Below are positions 1 through 12,184 of a stretch of 64,000 bases of DNA, piece after piece. The translations under genes were made by a program, and so were the position numbers. The notes beneath the pieces are model-generated. The model had not been told where the DNA came from. It ran no database searches and saw only the letters and a program-made list of their open reading frames with translations. The DNA is taken from NCBI GenBank assembly GCA_958450365.1, contig CAUEEP010000729.1, positions 1,061,501 to 1,125,500 of the forward strand, read 5' to 3'. This DNA is from Mesorhabditis belari. Its lineage: Eukaryota > Nematoda > Chromadorea > Rhabditida > Rhabditidae. The stretch's first letter is position 1. Each line of letters begins with the position of its first letter.

Positions 1-3000
1 GCTCATCTAACGAGTTTTGATAAACTCAAATTTTAGGCAGCAAACAAGTTCAAGCTGGGACAAAAGGCGTTTATGAAATTTGTCACCAATAAAATTCCAG
101 GTTTGCCTTAAAGGAAAGAGCAAAATGAAGGAAATTTTTGAACTGAAAGAGTTTAGGATCAACTCCAGATTTGCTTGACGAGATTCTACGATTGTTCAAC
201 GATGTTCCCGATTTTTATTATTGCCACGAACGCGATATTACTCATTCGACTCAAAGGTTTTTTGTATTTGAAATAATTAATTTCGAGTTTTAGGCATTTT
301 GAGGGAGTGAATGTGCCGGACGAAAGATTCTTTTGGAATAAAAATTTATTGAACGACCTGTTGCGGAGTGAATTCATTGATGTCCGACATAGAGAATGGT
401 AAGAAAAAAAGCTTAATTCTCGAACTCGAGTTTAGGATAATACCAATTGTTCAAGGATTCATCCAAAACAAAGAATTGTATCTCGAGGACTGCGACAAAT
501 CTTCAATACCGCCTCTGTGCTTAACACTTATATCAAGACGCTCAGTACACCGAGCCGGAGCTCGTTACTTGCGAAGGTATGTAGAAAAATCAATAGCTTA
601 GGGCTAGTTAGAATTTCCGACTAAATACATGCATTGTTTTAGAGGAATTGATGACGATGGCTACGTCGCTAACTTTGTCGAATCAGAACTCCTTCTTAAT
701 ATATTTGGACACCATGTGTCATTCATTCAAGTATCTTTTAAAATCCAATTACCTACCTAGATATTTTTAAACTTTTAGATTAGAGGAAGCATTCCATTGT
801 TCTGGTCACAACAAGGCCTTCATTACCGCCCGCCACTAACGATAAGTGAGTATTTTCTTGGTTTTTTTTCTAGAATTCACCTCTTTTAGCCCGAACTATG
901 GAGGACTCGTTGCTTTACTTTGAAAAACACGTACATCGCCTCACAAATGACTACGGAAATCCAATTTGTATGGTCAATCTTGTCAATCAAAGTGGTCGCG
1001 AGCTGAAATTAGGCACAAGTTTTCTAGAAGTTTATAAACTATTTTTTCGCTAGTTATTATGAAATTAGCATGTTATCGCTCAAGATTCGGAGAATGTAGA
1101 GTTCTTTTCGTTTGACTTCCATCATCATTGCAGGGGATTGAACTTTGATAAGGTATGTCATTTTTAAAAAATAGACAACGATGGTATAACCACACAATTG
1201 TTCAGGTATTGGATCTGGTGGCTGCATTGGAACCCTCTTTGAAAGAAATCGGCTTTTGTTGGATCGACAAAATGGGTGAAATTGTTCGCAAGCAAAAGGG
1301 GATTGTTCGCACGAACTGCGTTGATTGTCTCGATAGGACGAACGTTGTTCAAGTAGTGCTAACTTAAATTAAATTTCATTTCGGATTTAGGGTTCCATTT
1401 CACAAATGGTTTGTTTTGGGCAAGCTCGGAGGCTTGGGCTCTTTGGTCCTTTAAACGACCCACCGGACAGTCTCGTCTCAGCACTGCAACTGCTTTGGGC
1501 AGATAACGGAGATAGCATTAGTACTCAAGTTTGTGATTTATGGCGCGCTTTTTGCATTGAATTTTTAGTATGCGGGAACAGCAGCACTAAAAGGCGATAT
1601 GACGCGCTATGGAGAGCGTAAAATAACTGGAATTATGAAAGACGGCTACAACAGTGCATCAAGGTTAGAGTTTATTGATTATAACCAATTCTCAAGTTTA
1701 GATATTATCTTTCTCATATGAGAGATGCAAGACGACAAAAGGCAATGAATGCACTTTTAGGCGTAGAAGAAGAAAGTAATCCTTTTGTACTATGAAAATG
1801 CTAGAATTTCAAGTTTCAGTTCCCAAACAAATCGACGAAATTGAAGACGAGTCAGATGAAGATGCGAACGTTGGTCGACTTGTTTTAGAAACTGCGCATT
1901 TTTTGTTGCCAGAAAACGAGGTTTGGAGAGAAAACTTGCTAGTTTTGCAAAATTTTTCATTTAGATTTTGATTGGTGGATGGGCTTTGGTTGACGCTCGA
2001 AATTCGACATCTCAATGCGATTCAGTTCTGCTTCTCACTAGGTCGTTTATTCAGCTCTTAATTATAAAGCAACGATTTAGGATATCTTTATATGTGGCTT
2101 TCTATGATGATGATGCCGAGAAACTGCTTGAAGTGAAAATTGTTCCGTTGGAAGAAATTAATGCAATTGAGGTTTGCAATATATGATTAAAGTTTAGTTG
2201 GGGTTGCTAGAATTTTAACCAAATAAAGTTATTGTTTAGATTGGACGAACGTCGAGAACTTCGCGAATTCATGTGCGCGTCGTCTCATCACAAGGCAGTT
2301 GGGTATTTCGAGCCGGCGAAACTCGTCTATTTAGCAATGTGCCTATTCGGATTAAGGTAGATAAGTTAATCCATTAACAAAACCAAATTTAAACTTTAGA
2401 ATAATGACGAAGCGGACGAGTATATTCAATCGATCGCCGAGCAACTCAAAGTCACGATGGATATGGTGCTAAACAGAACGACCGAGATTACCTTTCCCCA
2501 ACGCATCACTACTGGTGAAGAAGGAGCTAAAAAGTAGTTGTTACGTGACATCAAAAAGACCTTTGTTTTTTATAGGAAAATCGCGCAGATGTTCTCGATG
2601 CTTGGCAAGGTTCGTTTCTCCAAATCGCAGCCAACAAATGCGGAAAAGTCAAACAACAATGAGAGGGTTGGTTTTCAATTCTGTTGTCTGATAAAAAGGG
2701 TATCGTAGACAAAAATCCCTGATTTGTTAACACCGGATGTTGAACATGAGCACCGACCGTCTTCCGTTGTTTTCATGGATGAACAGATTCCGCAGGTAGG
2801 CATCAGTTTTAGTATCTTTAACCTTTAGATTTAGGCTGACATGCGCACCTCGGAATCTGATAGCCACCTCGTCGGGCTCGTATCAAGATTAAAGGTGAGT
2901 AGATTCTAAGATTTTGTTTTGTTTGAAAAGTTGTCCATGTTACAGTAATATTTTTAGGGTCTACGCGGAGTCAATTCAAATCAAAGCCAGTCACTTTCGC

Positions 3001-3059
3001 CGTTTACTCAACTGATCCCAAAGATTGACAAATGCAAACCGAAGATTGTTTTATTGTAA
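1..3059 (+). CDS. SAC-domain phosphoinositide phosphatase, INPP5F/Sac2-like (5' partial)
   Basis: Spliced gene that runs in from the left edge. Exons ending in GT and starting after TTTAG give, in order: a SAC N-terminal segment with PDFYYCHERDITHSTQR (about 182-293) and DERFFWNKNLL (317-350); IVQGFIQNKELYLEDC and RRSVHRAGARYLRR (448-575); ANFVESELLL (about 670-700); RGSIPLFWSQQGL (783-821); and the catalytic motif RTNCVDCLDRTN (1309-1344), which fits CX5R(T/S). NGDSIS then YAGTAALKGDMTRYGERK follow (1508-1616). Exons from about 1815 to 2536 resemble the hSac2 homology domain that follows SAC in INPP5F, and the frame closes with TAA at 3057-3059. The family removes 4-phosphate (Sac2) from phosphoinositides on endosomal membranes. 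The SAC catalytic cysteine and arginine are present, so it looks functional. The true start lies outside the window. C. elegans has several SAC proteins; Sac2 rather than Sac1 is inferred from the domain after the SAC fold. Confidence 0.85.
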
Positions 3060-3645
3060 GTGGACAAGCGTAGTTTCTTGATAATAATTATGATTGTAAA
3101 TATATCTACACCTATCCCTAATTGTGAATTTTCCGGGATTAAACCAAAGATTTAACTTTTAAAATGGTCATTTGTCTATTTTTAGCCATCGCTTTGATAA
3201 GTAATAAAAATTTAATGCTTAAGTTGTTAGCTTGAGTATTAAATTTTTTTCTCTTTTATATGTGATTGTCCATTCTATTTCCAAGCGCAAATCTTTCGCA
3301 AAAACAAAACTCCTTGATTTATTTACTCTTTTAAGCTGTGATATTTTTTTTTGTGTGAGTACCCTAGTCTTTTTGGTTCTCAGCTTTATTAGCCATGTGT
3401 TGATGATTCCCAGTTTGTGCATTTCAAATTATTTCACTTATGCATAATATCGGTTAAACTTTCAAAATAAATCTTTTAAACCAGTGTGCTGAGTTTATAA
3501 AATAAGGGTTTTGGGAAGCCCAAATGCTATTGTATTGGTGAACTTTAGAACAATTGAACTTTTTGTGGGAAATGACCTCAACACGAAAAGGAAAGTTTCT
3601 CCTTTCACTCTTTATAAACAATGCTCTCTGCCCGTTTTGCCTCTC
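3060..3645. other. Intergenic, nothing recognised
   Basis: 3' flank of the SAC phosphatase gene. AT-rich, with short chance frames on both strands and no repeat or gene that I can support. Confidence 0.4.
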
Positions 3646-4104
3646 TCACTTGCAATAATATCCCACTAACATTTTCATGTTTCTCATATTTCCTGGTTGC
3701 AAAAATGATCGATTTCCGTCATTACATGAGACGGATAGTTCTAGTGGGGATTTGCAACCTGTATTTATCGTCTCATTTTTCAGTATTGTTTTTGGTTGAA
3801 CATCATCGGCACTCCTCTGCTGTTTACCCCCACTCAAACCAAAAATGAAATGTAAATCAAGCTTTTTAGATTGTGACAAAGATTTTATATGGTTTAAGAA
3901 ATAAACGGATATGTAAGTACCAGCAATTAGTGCTTTAGTTGGGTAAGGTTTTTGATTGATTAGAATTAAGCTTAAGCATAGCACAAGTAACAGAATAATT
4001 TCAAAAGTGCCGAATCGATACAAGATTATCATCTCGTCAAAAAGAATGCCCACAATTACATAGAAGCGCAATTCAATTAGCAAATTCGCGCCGGCTTTTC
4101 GCAC
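3646..4104 (-). CDS. Possible small membrane protein or exon, unrecognised
   Basis: Unbroken minus-strand frame of 152 codons in non-repetitive AT-rich DNA, longer than expected by chance at this base composition. The first 60 residues hold two hydrophobic stretches, around FYVIVGILF and EIILLLVLCLSLILI, followed by a more polar tail with QSKKLDLHF. It lies between the SAC phosphatase and BRE-4-like genes on the opposite strand. I do not recognise the protein. It could be a real single-exon gene, one exon of a larger one, or chance. No codon-use or homology evidence supports it. Confidence 0.25.
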   Translation of the reverse strand: MRKAGANLLIELRFYVIVGILFDEMIILYRFGTFEIILLLVLCLSLILINQKPYPTKALIAGTYISVYFLNHIKSLSQSKKLDLHFIFGLSGGKQQRSADDVQPKTILKNETINTGCKSPLELSVSCNDGNRSFLQPGNMRNMKMLVGYYCK

Positions 4105-5013
4105 ATCATGTTTTGTGTGTATGGGAAAGCGGACGGGGTGGGAATGGCTCTCGTTTTTCGCAAATTTTTTTTTTCCTCTTTCTCTCTTTGCATGGGTGAC
4201 TAGGGGCCGTCACCAGGGATGCACACTCATAGGTGGGGAACTCGCTTTGTCGTTGCGTGTGTCGATCGGTCCATCACCAATCTCTTCACGCCCATCCCTC
4301 TTACGTTATTATGTTCCACCTTGAAATCATCATTCCCAATTTTCGAATGGACGCGTGTTTTGTATTCAACGTAAACTCCTTTTTTTTTCTCCGACTATTA
4401 ATTCCCTTTCTTTACAGCCACGACTTTTCTCGCAGCAATATTCTGCGTCTGCAATTTCAAATCATTCAAGACATTAATTGTCTTGAATATTCTTTGTCTT
4501 GAATTGTCTCAAATACTAAAGTACCTATCTCTCTCACAACTGAACTCAAGTTATTCATTCACTGCAAGGCAAAGTACCCCAAACACCACCCTCGAATTTT
4601 GGTTAATTCAAAGTTCATTGAATCAGTGAAATTGGCTTCCAAGAGAATTTTTGAAAATCCCATTTAATTTCACGGATTAGACTGGATTGGACCTACTTTG
4701 ACTTTTTTTGGCTCTCTAGGGTTTCCTCAATTTAGATTTCCATTTTGAAGAAACGATCATTGATAAGCGTTTACCAGATTATTTATAGCCTTTCTTTGAT
4801 TTTTTTGATACTTTATTATTAAAGGGAAGACATCAAAAGCGTCAAGATTTTTCCCTCTAACTGAAAACGTCAATGTTTTGTCTGGAAACTTGGCGAATTT
4901 CAGACGAATGAATCAAAAAATTGATTGTTTTTTTTGTCGCATTCCATGGACTTTTTATTTTCGGACTTTCAGCTAATTTTTTAGTAATTAATTTTTAAAA
5001 TTTCAGGCATGCA
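4105..5013. other. Intergenic and 5' flank of the BRE-4-like gene
   Basis: T-rich sequence without a convincing gene. The last bases before the BRE-4-like start read AAAATTTCAG (about 4997-5006), a good 3' splice site seven bases ahead of the ATG. In nematodes that arrangement suits a spliced-leader acceptor or a 5' UTR intron. No hairpin or tandem repeat of note. Confidence 0.35.
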
Positions 5014-7068
5014 ATGAATTTTCGAACTCGCGCGCTTCTCGCGCTGCTTTGTGGATTGGCTACGGTGCATTGGATCATCTCATACTGCCCAGATGCCAAT
5101 CCGTTTGCCATCTCATCCGAGTAAGTAACAGTTGTATAATAATAATTTTTTAAAATAATCATTTTTTGATAATACTATCATTTTTCCTTAACCAATATTT
5201 TAAAGTTATGTAAAACTTTAAAAATCATTTATTTTCGTAAAGAATGATCTTTTTATTTTTAGTTATGAAGACCCTCCACAAGTCGGCCCGGGTGATGAAG
5301 ATCTCGTCTTTACGAACACAATGAAGCCGAATGTCGATCGAGGGGCACAACTTCTAGACAATGGTAAATCTTACTCTTCAATTGTCTTGCCAAAGCTATG
5401 ACTTGGCATTTAAAGTTGGGCACATTATATCTGTTAAAATTTAGCAAGCGAAAATTCGACTTTCGATGCCAATCTGACGGCGATCGTTCACAACCCGAAT
5501 ATGTTTACGCCTCAGCTGTCGTCACTCCCTTATTGCCCACCTCATCCTCCAAGTAACTTTTTATTTCACAAAGTTATAAAATTGAATCATTACGATGAGA
5601 AGTCAAAAAAAGGAGTGTAAAGTAACCTAGTTGGATAATCACAGACAGAACTCATTTAAATATCTCTTTATTTTTTCGAGAGAAAATTAATGTTTAGATC
5701 TCGTTGGACCAATTCGTGTTTACATGGACGAACCAAAGATTGAGGATATGGAGAAAATTTTCAACAACTTGGAAGTAAGTATAATCTTTTCTATCAAATT
5801 AGTTGTGTTTTGTTTCCAGAAAGGAGGGCATGGAACACCGAGCAAATGCTTTGCCCGTCACAGAGTAGCGATTATTGTGCCTTTCCGGGATCGACTACCA
5901 CATTTAAAGTAATTTGCACGTTTCGACATTTCTTTCAACTTTCATTCTAGAATTTTGCTTCACAATCTGATTGATCTGCTTCAAAAACAACAAATCGATT
6001 TTGCAATTTTTGCCGTGGGTGAGTGGGCTATCTAATTTTTCAACCCAAGTTTGAAATTTCAGAGCCGTTAGCCAACAACACTTTCAACCGAGCAAAATTG
6101 ATGAACATTGGATATGTGGAAGCACTTAGGGTTAATTCCTTAAAATTCGTTGATTGATTTCATAAAACAAAGTTGAGCAAAATGACAGAATCATTTATTG
6201 GGAAAATCGGCAATAATGCATACAAAATTTAAAAAAATTGAGTTTTATGAATCGGATAATTATCTATTTTTTTTAGTTATATCCATGGACGTGTTTCATC
6301 TTTCACGATGTGGATCTGATGCCGGAAGACGATCGAAATCTCTACTCATGTCCACAACAACCTCGACACATGAGTGTGGCGATCGATAAATTTGGATATT
6401 CGTTAGTATCACTGTGTTTACTCAAATATATTCAATTTTAGATTACCCTATCGCTCAATATTTGGCGGAATCTCAGGGTTAACGAAAGAACACATGCAAA
6501 AAATGAATGGCTTCTCGAACAGCTACTGGGGTTGGGGTGGAGAGGATGACGATATGAGTAGTAGGTACGGTCTTTTAATGTTTTCAAAATTACCTTACTG
6601 ATGTTTAGACTATCAGACTAGCTATCAGACTAGATATTTATTGTACTGTAAAATTTAGGGTCGTTTACTCTGGCTACAAGATTTCGAGGTACCCAAAAGC
6701 AATTGCACGATACAAGATGATCAAGCACAACGAGGAGAAAAAGTCGAATCCAGTCAATCCGTGAGTTTTTCGACTTTATCTAGCCAAAACAAAATTTTTA
6801 CAAATAAAATGTTGAAGTAAGTGGACATATTCAAAATCTGTTTTTTAGTTGCCGACACAAACTAATGGCAAAAACGAGGATCCGATGGCATAAAGATGGA
6901 TTAGCAGATTTAAATTACGACTTGATACAGGTGGGAAATAAAATTTGTAAGATTATCCATTGTTGGTATAGGTAGATCGTTATTCCCTCTACACTCGCAT
7001 ATTGGTTGATATGCGAGAGAAAGAAAGTCGTGCACAACTCGCAAAAGAAGGTTTCCCTCGATGCTGAT
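5014..7068 (+). CDS. bre-4: BRE-4-like beta-1,4-N-acetylgalactosaminyl/galactosyltransferase
   Basis: Golgi type II membrane glycosyltransferase of family GT7. The ATG at 5014 is followed by a signal anchor (RALLALLCGLATVHWII). The earlier ATG at 5009 meets a stop after one codon, so it is not used. Exons near 5014-5119, 5264-5363, 5446-5551, 5699-5774, 5819-5909 and on to 7068 encode a stem, then VAIIVPFRDRLPHL (5866-5907), ANNTFNRAKLMNIGY (about 6072-6116), the metal-binding FHDVDLMPEDD (about 6310-6342), GGISGLTKEHMQKMNGF, WGWGGEDDD (about 6530-6555), KMIKHNEEKKSNPVN and YSLYTRILVD, ending with TGA at 7066-7068. All GT7 motifs are present. In C. elegans, BRE-4 adds GalNAc to arthroseries glycolipids. 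A candidate AATAAA lies near 7547. The gene is interrupted by AT-rich introns but not by mobile elements. The family call is secure; acceptor specificity is inferred. Confidence 0.9.
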
Positions 7069-7730
7069 CTACGTGCATACTCGGCCGCACAATGCATGCC
7101 ACTTCTTCACCAAATTTGTATCTCATCAGTATGTTTCATTTTATCTAAAAAGCATCCACAGGGATACTTTTTAGACCGAATAACCCCCTCTCCTATCCTC
7201 TCAATTTTTCTTGTCGCATTTTTCTTATGTGATTAATTTCCTCGGGTTCTGGCTATTTACTTGTCAGCATTTTAGGTATATCGTTTACCTTTGTACGAAG
7301 GAGTAGCCCAACTAACCTTTTCCTAGTCATTTTTTTCACTATCAGATAAAAGCCAAATGATGCCATTTTTACCGACCTTTCTGAAAGTCTATTCCTCAGT
7401 GTTTTTTGAAATTAGGTGCTTCCTATTAAACATTTATACTTACAGCACGCTTTTTCTACTCAACTTTTCCAGAATACGGGTATAAATATGATATAATGAT
7501 TTTTTTCGTTCGCTAATAAAGCTTTATTATGCAAACCTATACAATAAATCGAGCTCTTTATTGGGACATCAAAAAGTCAATGTTCATATGGTTTCGAAAG
7601 GTTTTTCTACAAGTTTGACGTCGGGGTAATCGTCCATTGATGATATAATACTGATGTGTCCTTCGCAACAATGTGGATTTTTTTTCCACAGTCCACTCAC
7701 AGCTAACAAGAGACAAAAGCTATTTTTAGT

Positions 7731-7850
7731 GATTGCATTTGGGTGGGGCAGCTACGCAGAAATGGTGAGTGATCGCATTTGGGTGGGGCAGCTACGCAGA
7801 AATGGCGAGTGATTGCATTTGGGTGGGGGCAGCTACGCAGAAATTTTGTA
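7731..7850 (+). repeat. 40-bp tandem repeat, three copies
   Basis: Units begin at 7731, 7771 and 7811 with GATTGCATTTGGGTGGGGCA and continue to GCTACGCAGAAATGG; the third has one extra G and diverges after AGAAAT. Confidence 0.9.
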
Positions 7851-8318
7851 CACGTTTTTTTTGACTTTCAAATTCATTGTATCGAAGTTTGACTGTATAG
7901 TGTTTACGTGGGGATTTCGTAATTATTTCGATTGTATTCAGTTTTCCCACCGCCGGATCCATGCTTTAGACTTTATTCTAACCTATTTTCTAGCTAAAGT
8001 ACGCGCTACTACTATTTCCGGGTGGTTTCTTTAGTTGAAAACTAGAACCGGATTCGTATTCGTTACCCGAAAAAAAATTTTTGGGTGGAAATTTTCATAG
8101 AAATTTTTTGGTAGAAATTTTGGGTAGAAATTTAGAGATCTGCAACTAGCATAGAACTCTGTCATTCTAAGATCTAAGATCAGCTCACTAAGATCACTTT
8201 CTTTAGATTCTTTAGATTACTTTTGCCATACGATAGACAACTTTTCTTATTCAGGCATTATGGTCACTTTTAAATGTCCAATAGATTACTGTAGTAGACT
8301 CAATAGACGACGATAAAT
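7851..8318. other. No gene seen
   Basis: AT-rich sequence between two tandem repeats. A local duplication of GTAGAAATTTTGGGTAGAAA type lies near 8080-8135. No coding signal. Confidence 0.3.
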
Positions 8319-8667
8319 TCCCAAGCTTTCCCGAGCTTTCCCAAGCTTTCCCAAGCTTACCCGGGCTCTCCCAAGCTTTCCCAGGCTCTCCCAAGCTTTC
8401 CCAGGCTTTCCCAAGCTTTCCCAAGCTTTCCCAAGCTTTCCCAAGCTTTCCCAAGCTTTCCCGAGCTTTCCCGAGCTTTCCCCAGCTTTCCCAAGCTTTC
8501 CCCAGCTTTCCCAAGCTTTCCCCAGGCTTTCCCAAGCTTTCCCAAGCTTTCCCGAGCTTTCCCCAGCTTTCCCGAGCTTTCCCCAGCTTTCCCGAGCTTT
8601 CCCCAAGCTTTCCCAAGCTTTCCCCGAGCTTTCCCGAGCTTTCCCCAAGCTTTCCCGAGCTTTCCCC
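8319..8667. repeat. 10-11 bp tandem repeat (AAGCTTTCCC)
   Basis: About 33 units of AAGCTTTCCC, with variants GAGCTTTCCC and GAGCTTTCCCC. Long minus-strand frames of the GKLGKAWES type open in several phases only because the unit lacks stops, so I do not call a protein. HindIII and AluI sites recur at nearly every unit. Confidence 0.9.
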
Positions 8668-9068
8668 CTCACCCCATTTCTCTCTACATTCGATTCAATT
8701 CGTCAAGTGTCGCAAAGATAATTATTTTTCAGCGCCTCGCTGTCTATCTTCCAGCTTCAATGGGTTTAGAATGAGTAAAATAAAGAAGGAAAAAAAGGTT
8801 GAAATGGATGTCCATTTCCCTTTCTAAGTATTCCTTTTTCTTTTTTTCCTTTTTTTTCTTTTCTTTTCTATTCTTTTCTGTTCTTGACATTTTCATATAT
8901 TACTTGGAAAGTTGATTAAAGTTTTTTTTTTTGAAGTAAATGAACAAATGCTTTTAACAAACTAGTTCTTGATTCTTCTTGTTCTTCTTGCTTCTCTATT
9001 TCCTATTTCTATTGTCGTTTTAAAGCACATTTGCTTCATTGGTTTTTATGTACTTTTAACTATGTATT

Positions 9069-9240
9069 ACCGTATTTTCTCTAATAGTGCACCCCGCCGA
9101 GTTGATGACTATTTACGGCTTCCAAAGTTTTCCCAGAAGCTCAACACTCAAATCCCCATGCTAGATCTCATCGTCAGCTACATTTTCCGATCCCACATCA
9201 ATAGATTCTGATAAGCGGTTCTCGAGATTTCGAGGAATTT
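9069..9240 (+). repeat. MITE copy, family with end TACCGTATTTTCTCTAATAG
   Basis: Starts TACCGTATTTTCTCTAATAG and ends near TCTCGAGATTTCGAG. An inverted copy sits at 46107-46331, sharing the tract around CTCATCGTCAGCTACATTTT and the terminal TACCGTATT. Dispersed copies sharing ends on opposite strands indicate a mobile element. Confidence 0.75.
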
Positions 9241-9261
9241 CGAGCAAACGAGAAGTCTAAA

Positions 9262-9785
9262 GTTGAGGGGTCGAGGACGAGGGTCAACTTTAGACGCCTC
9301 GTTCTCAGCGCAATTTTGAGATATTTTTATGTTTAATATACCAAAAGATAGAAGAAATTAAGGGCTATCTTTTGGTATATAAAACATAAAAATATCTTAG
9401 AATGGGATTGAGAACGAGGTGTCTAAAGTTGACCCTCATCCATAACCCTTCGACCAACTTTAAACCCCTCGTTCTCAGCTCAATTTTGAGAAATTTTTAT
9501 GTTTTATATACGGAAAGATAGCCCTTAATGTCTTCTATAAAAAGATAAAAAAAAGATAAAAATAATATTAGCTCTAGGCAAAGTTATAGACGATCAAAGC
9601 TGGGGTGCTTACCGTATTTCCTCCTCCCTCTCGACAAACTTTAACCCCCTCGTTCTCAACTCCATTTTAAGATATTTTTATGTATAGTATACCAAAAGAT
9701 AGCCCTTAATGTCTTCTATATTTTGGTATATTACACATAAAAATATCTTAAAATGGGGTTGAGAACGAGGAGTTTAAAGTTGGTC
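9262..9785. repeat. Palindromic MITE array, family CCTCGTTCTCAGC...
   Basis: A first palindrome (about 9262-9432) pairs GCCTCGTTCTCAGCGCAATT with AATGGGATTGAGAACGAGG around a core containing TTTTGGTATAT. A second, partly duplicated palindrome fills 9440-9785, with CCCCTCGTTCTCA ends repeated at about 9465 and 9645 and the inverse near 9755. Confidence 0.8.
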
Positions 9786-9789
9786 GAAG

Positions 9790-9940
9790 GTTGATTTTTT
9801 GTTAACAAATGTTTTCTAAAGTGTGGACCTTCTACCGTACCCCTATTTGTCTGCCATTTCACAGAATTTTTTCATTTTGATCAAAATCATTTTCGACCTT
9901 TGTTTTTTGTGTCTCTTTTTTTTCTTTTTTGTTTCTTTTA
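9790..9940 (+). repeat. Dispersed MITE end, copy A (GGTAGAAGGTCCACAC family)
   Basis: Contains GTGTGGACCTTCTACCGTAC and CATTTTGATCAAAATCATTT. The same tract in reverse lies at about 13850-13965 in the first intron of the receptor gene. T-rich low-complexity sequence follows to 10060. Confidence 0.7.
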
Positions 9941-10775
9941 TGTTTCTTTTGTTTTTCTATTGTTTTTCTATTGTTTTTCTATTGTTTTTCTTTTGCTTCT
10001 TTTACTTCTTTTACTTCTTTTACTTTTTAAAATTTATAACTATAACTGTATAACTCTTTTCCAATAAGAACTGCCAGAATTTGGACTTTGCCAGACTCCC
10101 CAGAGTTTTGAGAGAGTCCAATAGTCTCGAAACCTTTAAATTATCTGTAGATGCTCTTGAAGCTCTAGTGGATCTTTGTTATCTATGTTATCTATGTTAT
10201 CTGTGCTACTCATATATTACATATATATGGGCAGCAAAGATATTATATCGTGTTGCTTTTTATCGGCCCTTTTCGTGTTTATTTGTATGAATTCATGTGT
10301 ATTAAGCTTAAATACTACTATTAGAGAAAATACGGTAACTTGTAAAAGCATCCTTTCTGCATTTCACATTCCTCGTTTTTCTTGCTGCAAGAAGAATCGG
10401 TCATTCAATGCATCAGAAAGAATGCTTTTACACATTCAAACTTAAGAAAGTACACAAATAAACAAAAAACTTTCTTCATTTTTCCATGATATCATCGGAA
10501 TTCAATTGAAATTTCCCTAATTTTCATCAAAAAAATTTCTTTTCTTTCTCTGAAAAAGTAATTCATTTAAACGGAGCTCATCCATCATTTGAAATAAAAA
10601 GAAAAACTCCAATTTAGCTATTCAAATGAATACTTTATTTGAGTCTTTATTTTAGGTCTTTATTTGAAGTCTTTATTTAAAGAGTTATTAGCTGTCAATG
10701 AGGCTTACGGTAGTTGTTTAGAGCCTAAATTTCTTTTCCATTCAACAGCAACAGCTACAAGGCTTACTGCAAAAA

Positions 10776-11082
10776 CTTTTTTTTTGCCGCCAACTCTGAT
10801 ACACTTATAGCTCTTTGAATAAAGATATAAAAAAAGAACCGTATTGGAACCGTATTGGAAACGTATTGGAAACGTATTGGAACCATATTAGATCAAAAAA
10901 GGAACCGTATTGGAAACGTATTGGAAACGTATTGGAACCTTATTGGAAACGTATTGGGAACGTATTGGAACCATATTAGATCAAAAAAAGAACCGTATTG
11001 GAACCGTAAAATTTTTAATTTTAACTTTTTTTTTGCCGCCAACTCTGATACACTTATAGCTCTTTGAATAAAGATATAAAAA
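10776..11082. repeat. ACGTATTGGAA tandem repeat between 57-bp direct repeats
   Basis: A block of 11-12 bp units (CGTATTGGAACCGTATTGGA) at about 10840-11007 is flanked by direct copies of a tract starting TTTTTTTGCCGCCAACTCTG and ending AATAAAGATATAAAAA, at 10778-10833 and 11026-11081. Confidence 0.85.
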
Positions 11083-11462
11083 CGAATCACTAATTCGAAC
11101 TCCGACAACAAAGCTACAAAAGAAGCTCTAGCTACTCTGGCTACAAAAGAAGGCTAGATTTAGTCAACTTATGTTAGCTTTATATTAGCATTGTTAGCAT
11201 TAGAATATTCGCAAGAAAAGCTCAACTCGCTGAGCTAAATGCTATGCGATCTATACCATTCAACGCAGAATTTGATGCTGATTTCGAATATATATTCGGT
11301 TTTTGTTAAATGACAATCTGTCAAGAGTTTTAAGCGTCTAAAGTTTTGTTAGAGCTCTGAAAATCTCTCATCAGAATGTTCACTCAGCGCTCTTAGGTCT
11401 TAGCTCTGAGCTGATTTGGGTCTTCGGCCTCTTTAACGGTCTTCTTGCCAAACCCTTTCGAT

Positions 11463-11532
11463 GCAACCCTGGCCGAGTGGTAGAGCTCTCGTTTCCAGAG
11501 CGAGACCTCATAAGTTCGACTCTAGCTTTGGA
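11463..11532 (+). pseudogene. tRNA-like sequence, degenerate
   Basis: A-box/D-arm TGGCCGAGTGGTAGAGC (11470-11486), an anticodon-like arm CTCGTTTCCAGAGCGAG with CCA in the loop, and a B-box AGTTCGACTCT (11513-11523). The acceptor ends GCAACCC and GCTTTGG do not pair and the T-stem is weak, so this is a tRNA relic or a tRNA-derived retroposon head. Confidence 0.4.
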
Positions 11533-11539
11533 TCTTTCT

Positions 11540-12184
11540 TTTGCATTTTTCAAGAAATGCTGACTAGTTGGTAAATAGGGAAGGGATAAATAGTTTGGTG
11601 GGCCAGATGAACTCTAGTTCTACTTGTAGGTCTTGTTCTACTTGTACTCTTCTATTTGTGCTGTCCAGATCAGGTAGATACGCTCAGACCAAGACCAGCT
11701 TTGGTTCTACTTTTCTAGCTTTGGTTCTACTATCCGAACCAGGTCAGAGTGATGCCAGATTCAAGGCTGCTTATTGACATTCACAGATGCCAGGCTACAG
11801 TTATACTCAGGCTTATTAGTAGGCACGGGGAAACACTATAGTTTTTAGGGATGCACTAACACCAGTTGGTCAATGGTGTATCTCAAAAAGTGAGTGATGT
11901 GAAGCGAAGTTGAATTGTGGAAGAGCAAATTGAATCCCCAACTTTTCCCTGCATCAATTCATTTCAGCCGAATGCATTTCCCTTCTCAATCTTTATCCAT
12001 TCCACATGCAAAATCAAAAGTCAGCCTTCAATTTGGGGGTTTTTCTTTTTGCTTTTCTTTTCTTTTCACTTGTAATTTGACTCCGTAATGAGAATGATTT
12101 TTTTTCTTTTTTTTTCAAAAGTTTCTTTTGTCTTTTGGTCTCAATTTTTTCTTTTAAATAGCCAGATTTCTTTTTGAAATTAAA
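11540..12184. other. No gene seen
   Basis: Mixed sequence with short imperfect duplications (TCTACTTGTA, CAGCTTTGGTTCTAC near 11620-11730), then a T-rich run. No coding frame worth calling. Confidence 0.3.

Noticed and set aside
8319..8667. CRISPR array
   Set aside because: Tandem unit without spacers in a eukaryotic genome. The same holds for the other short satellites.
8251..8672. Minus-strand repetitive proteins of the GKLGKAWES type
   Set aside because: Three frames are open at once because the 10-11 bp unit contains no stop; no conserved start or flanking exon.
9823..10053. Phe-rich plus-strand frame
   Set aside because: T-rich low complexity next to a MITE end.
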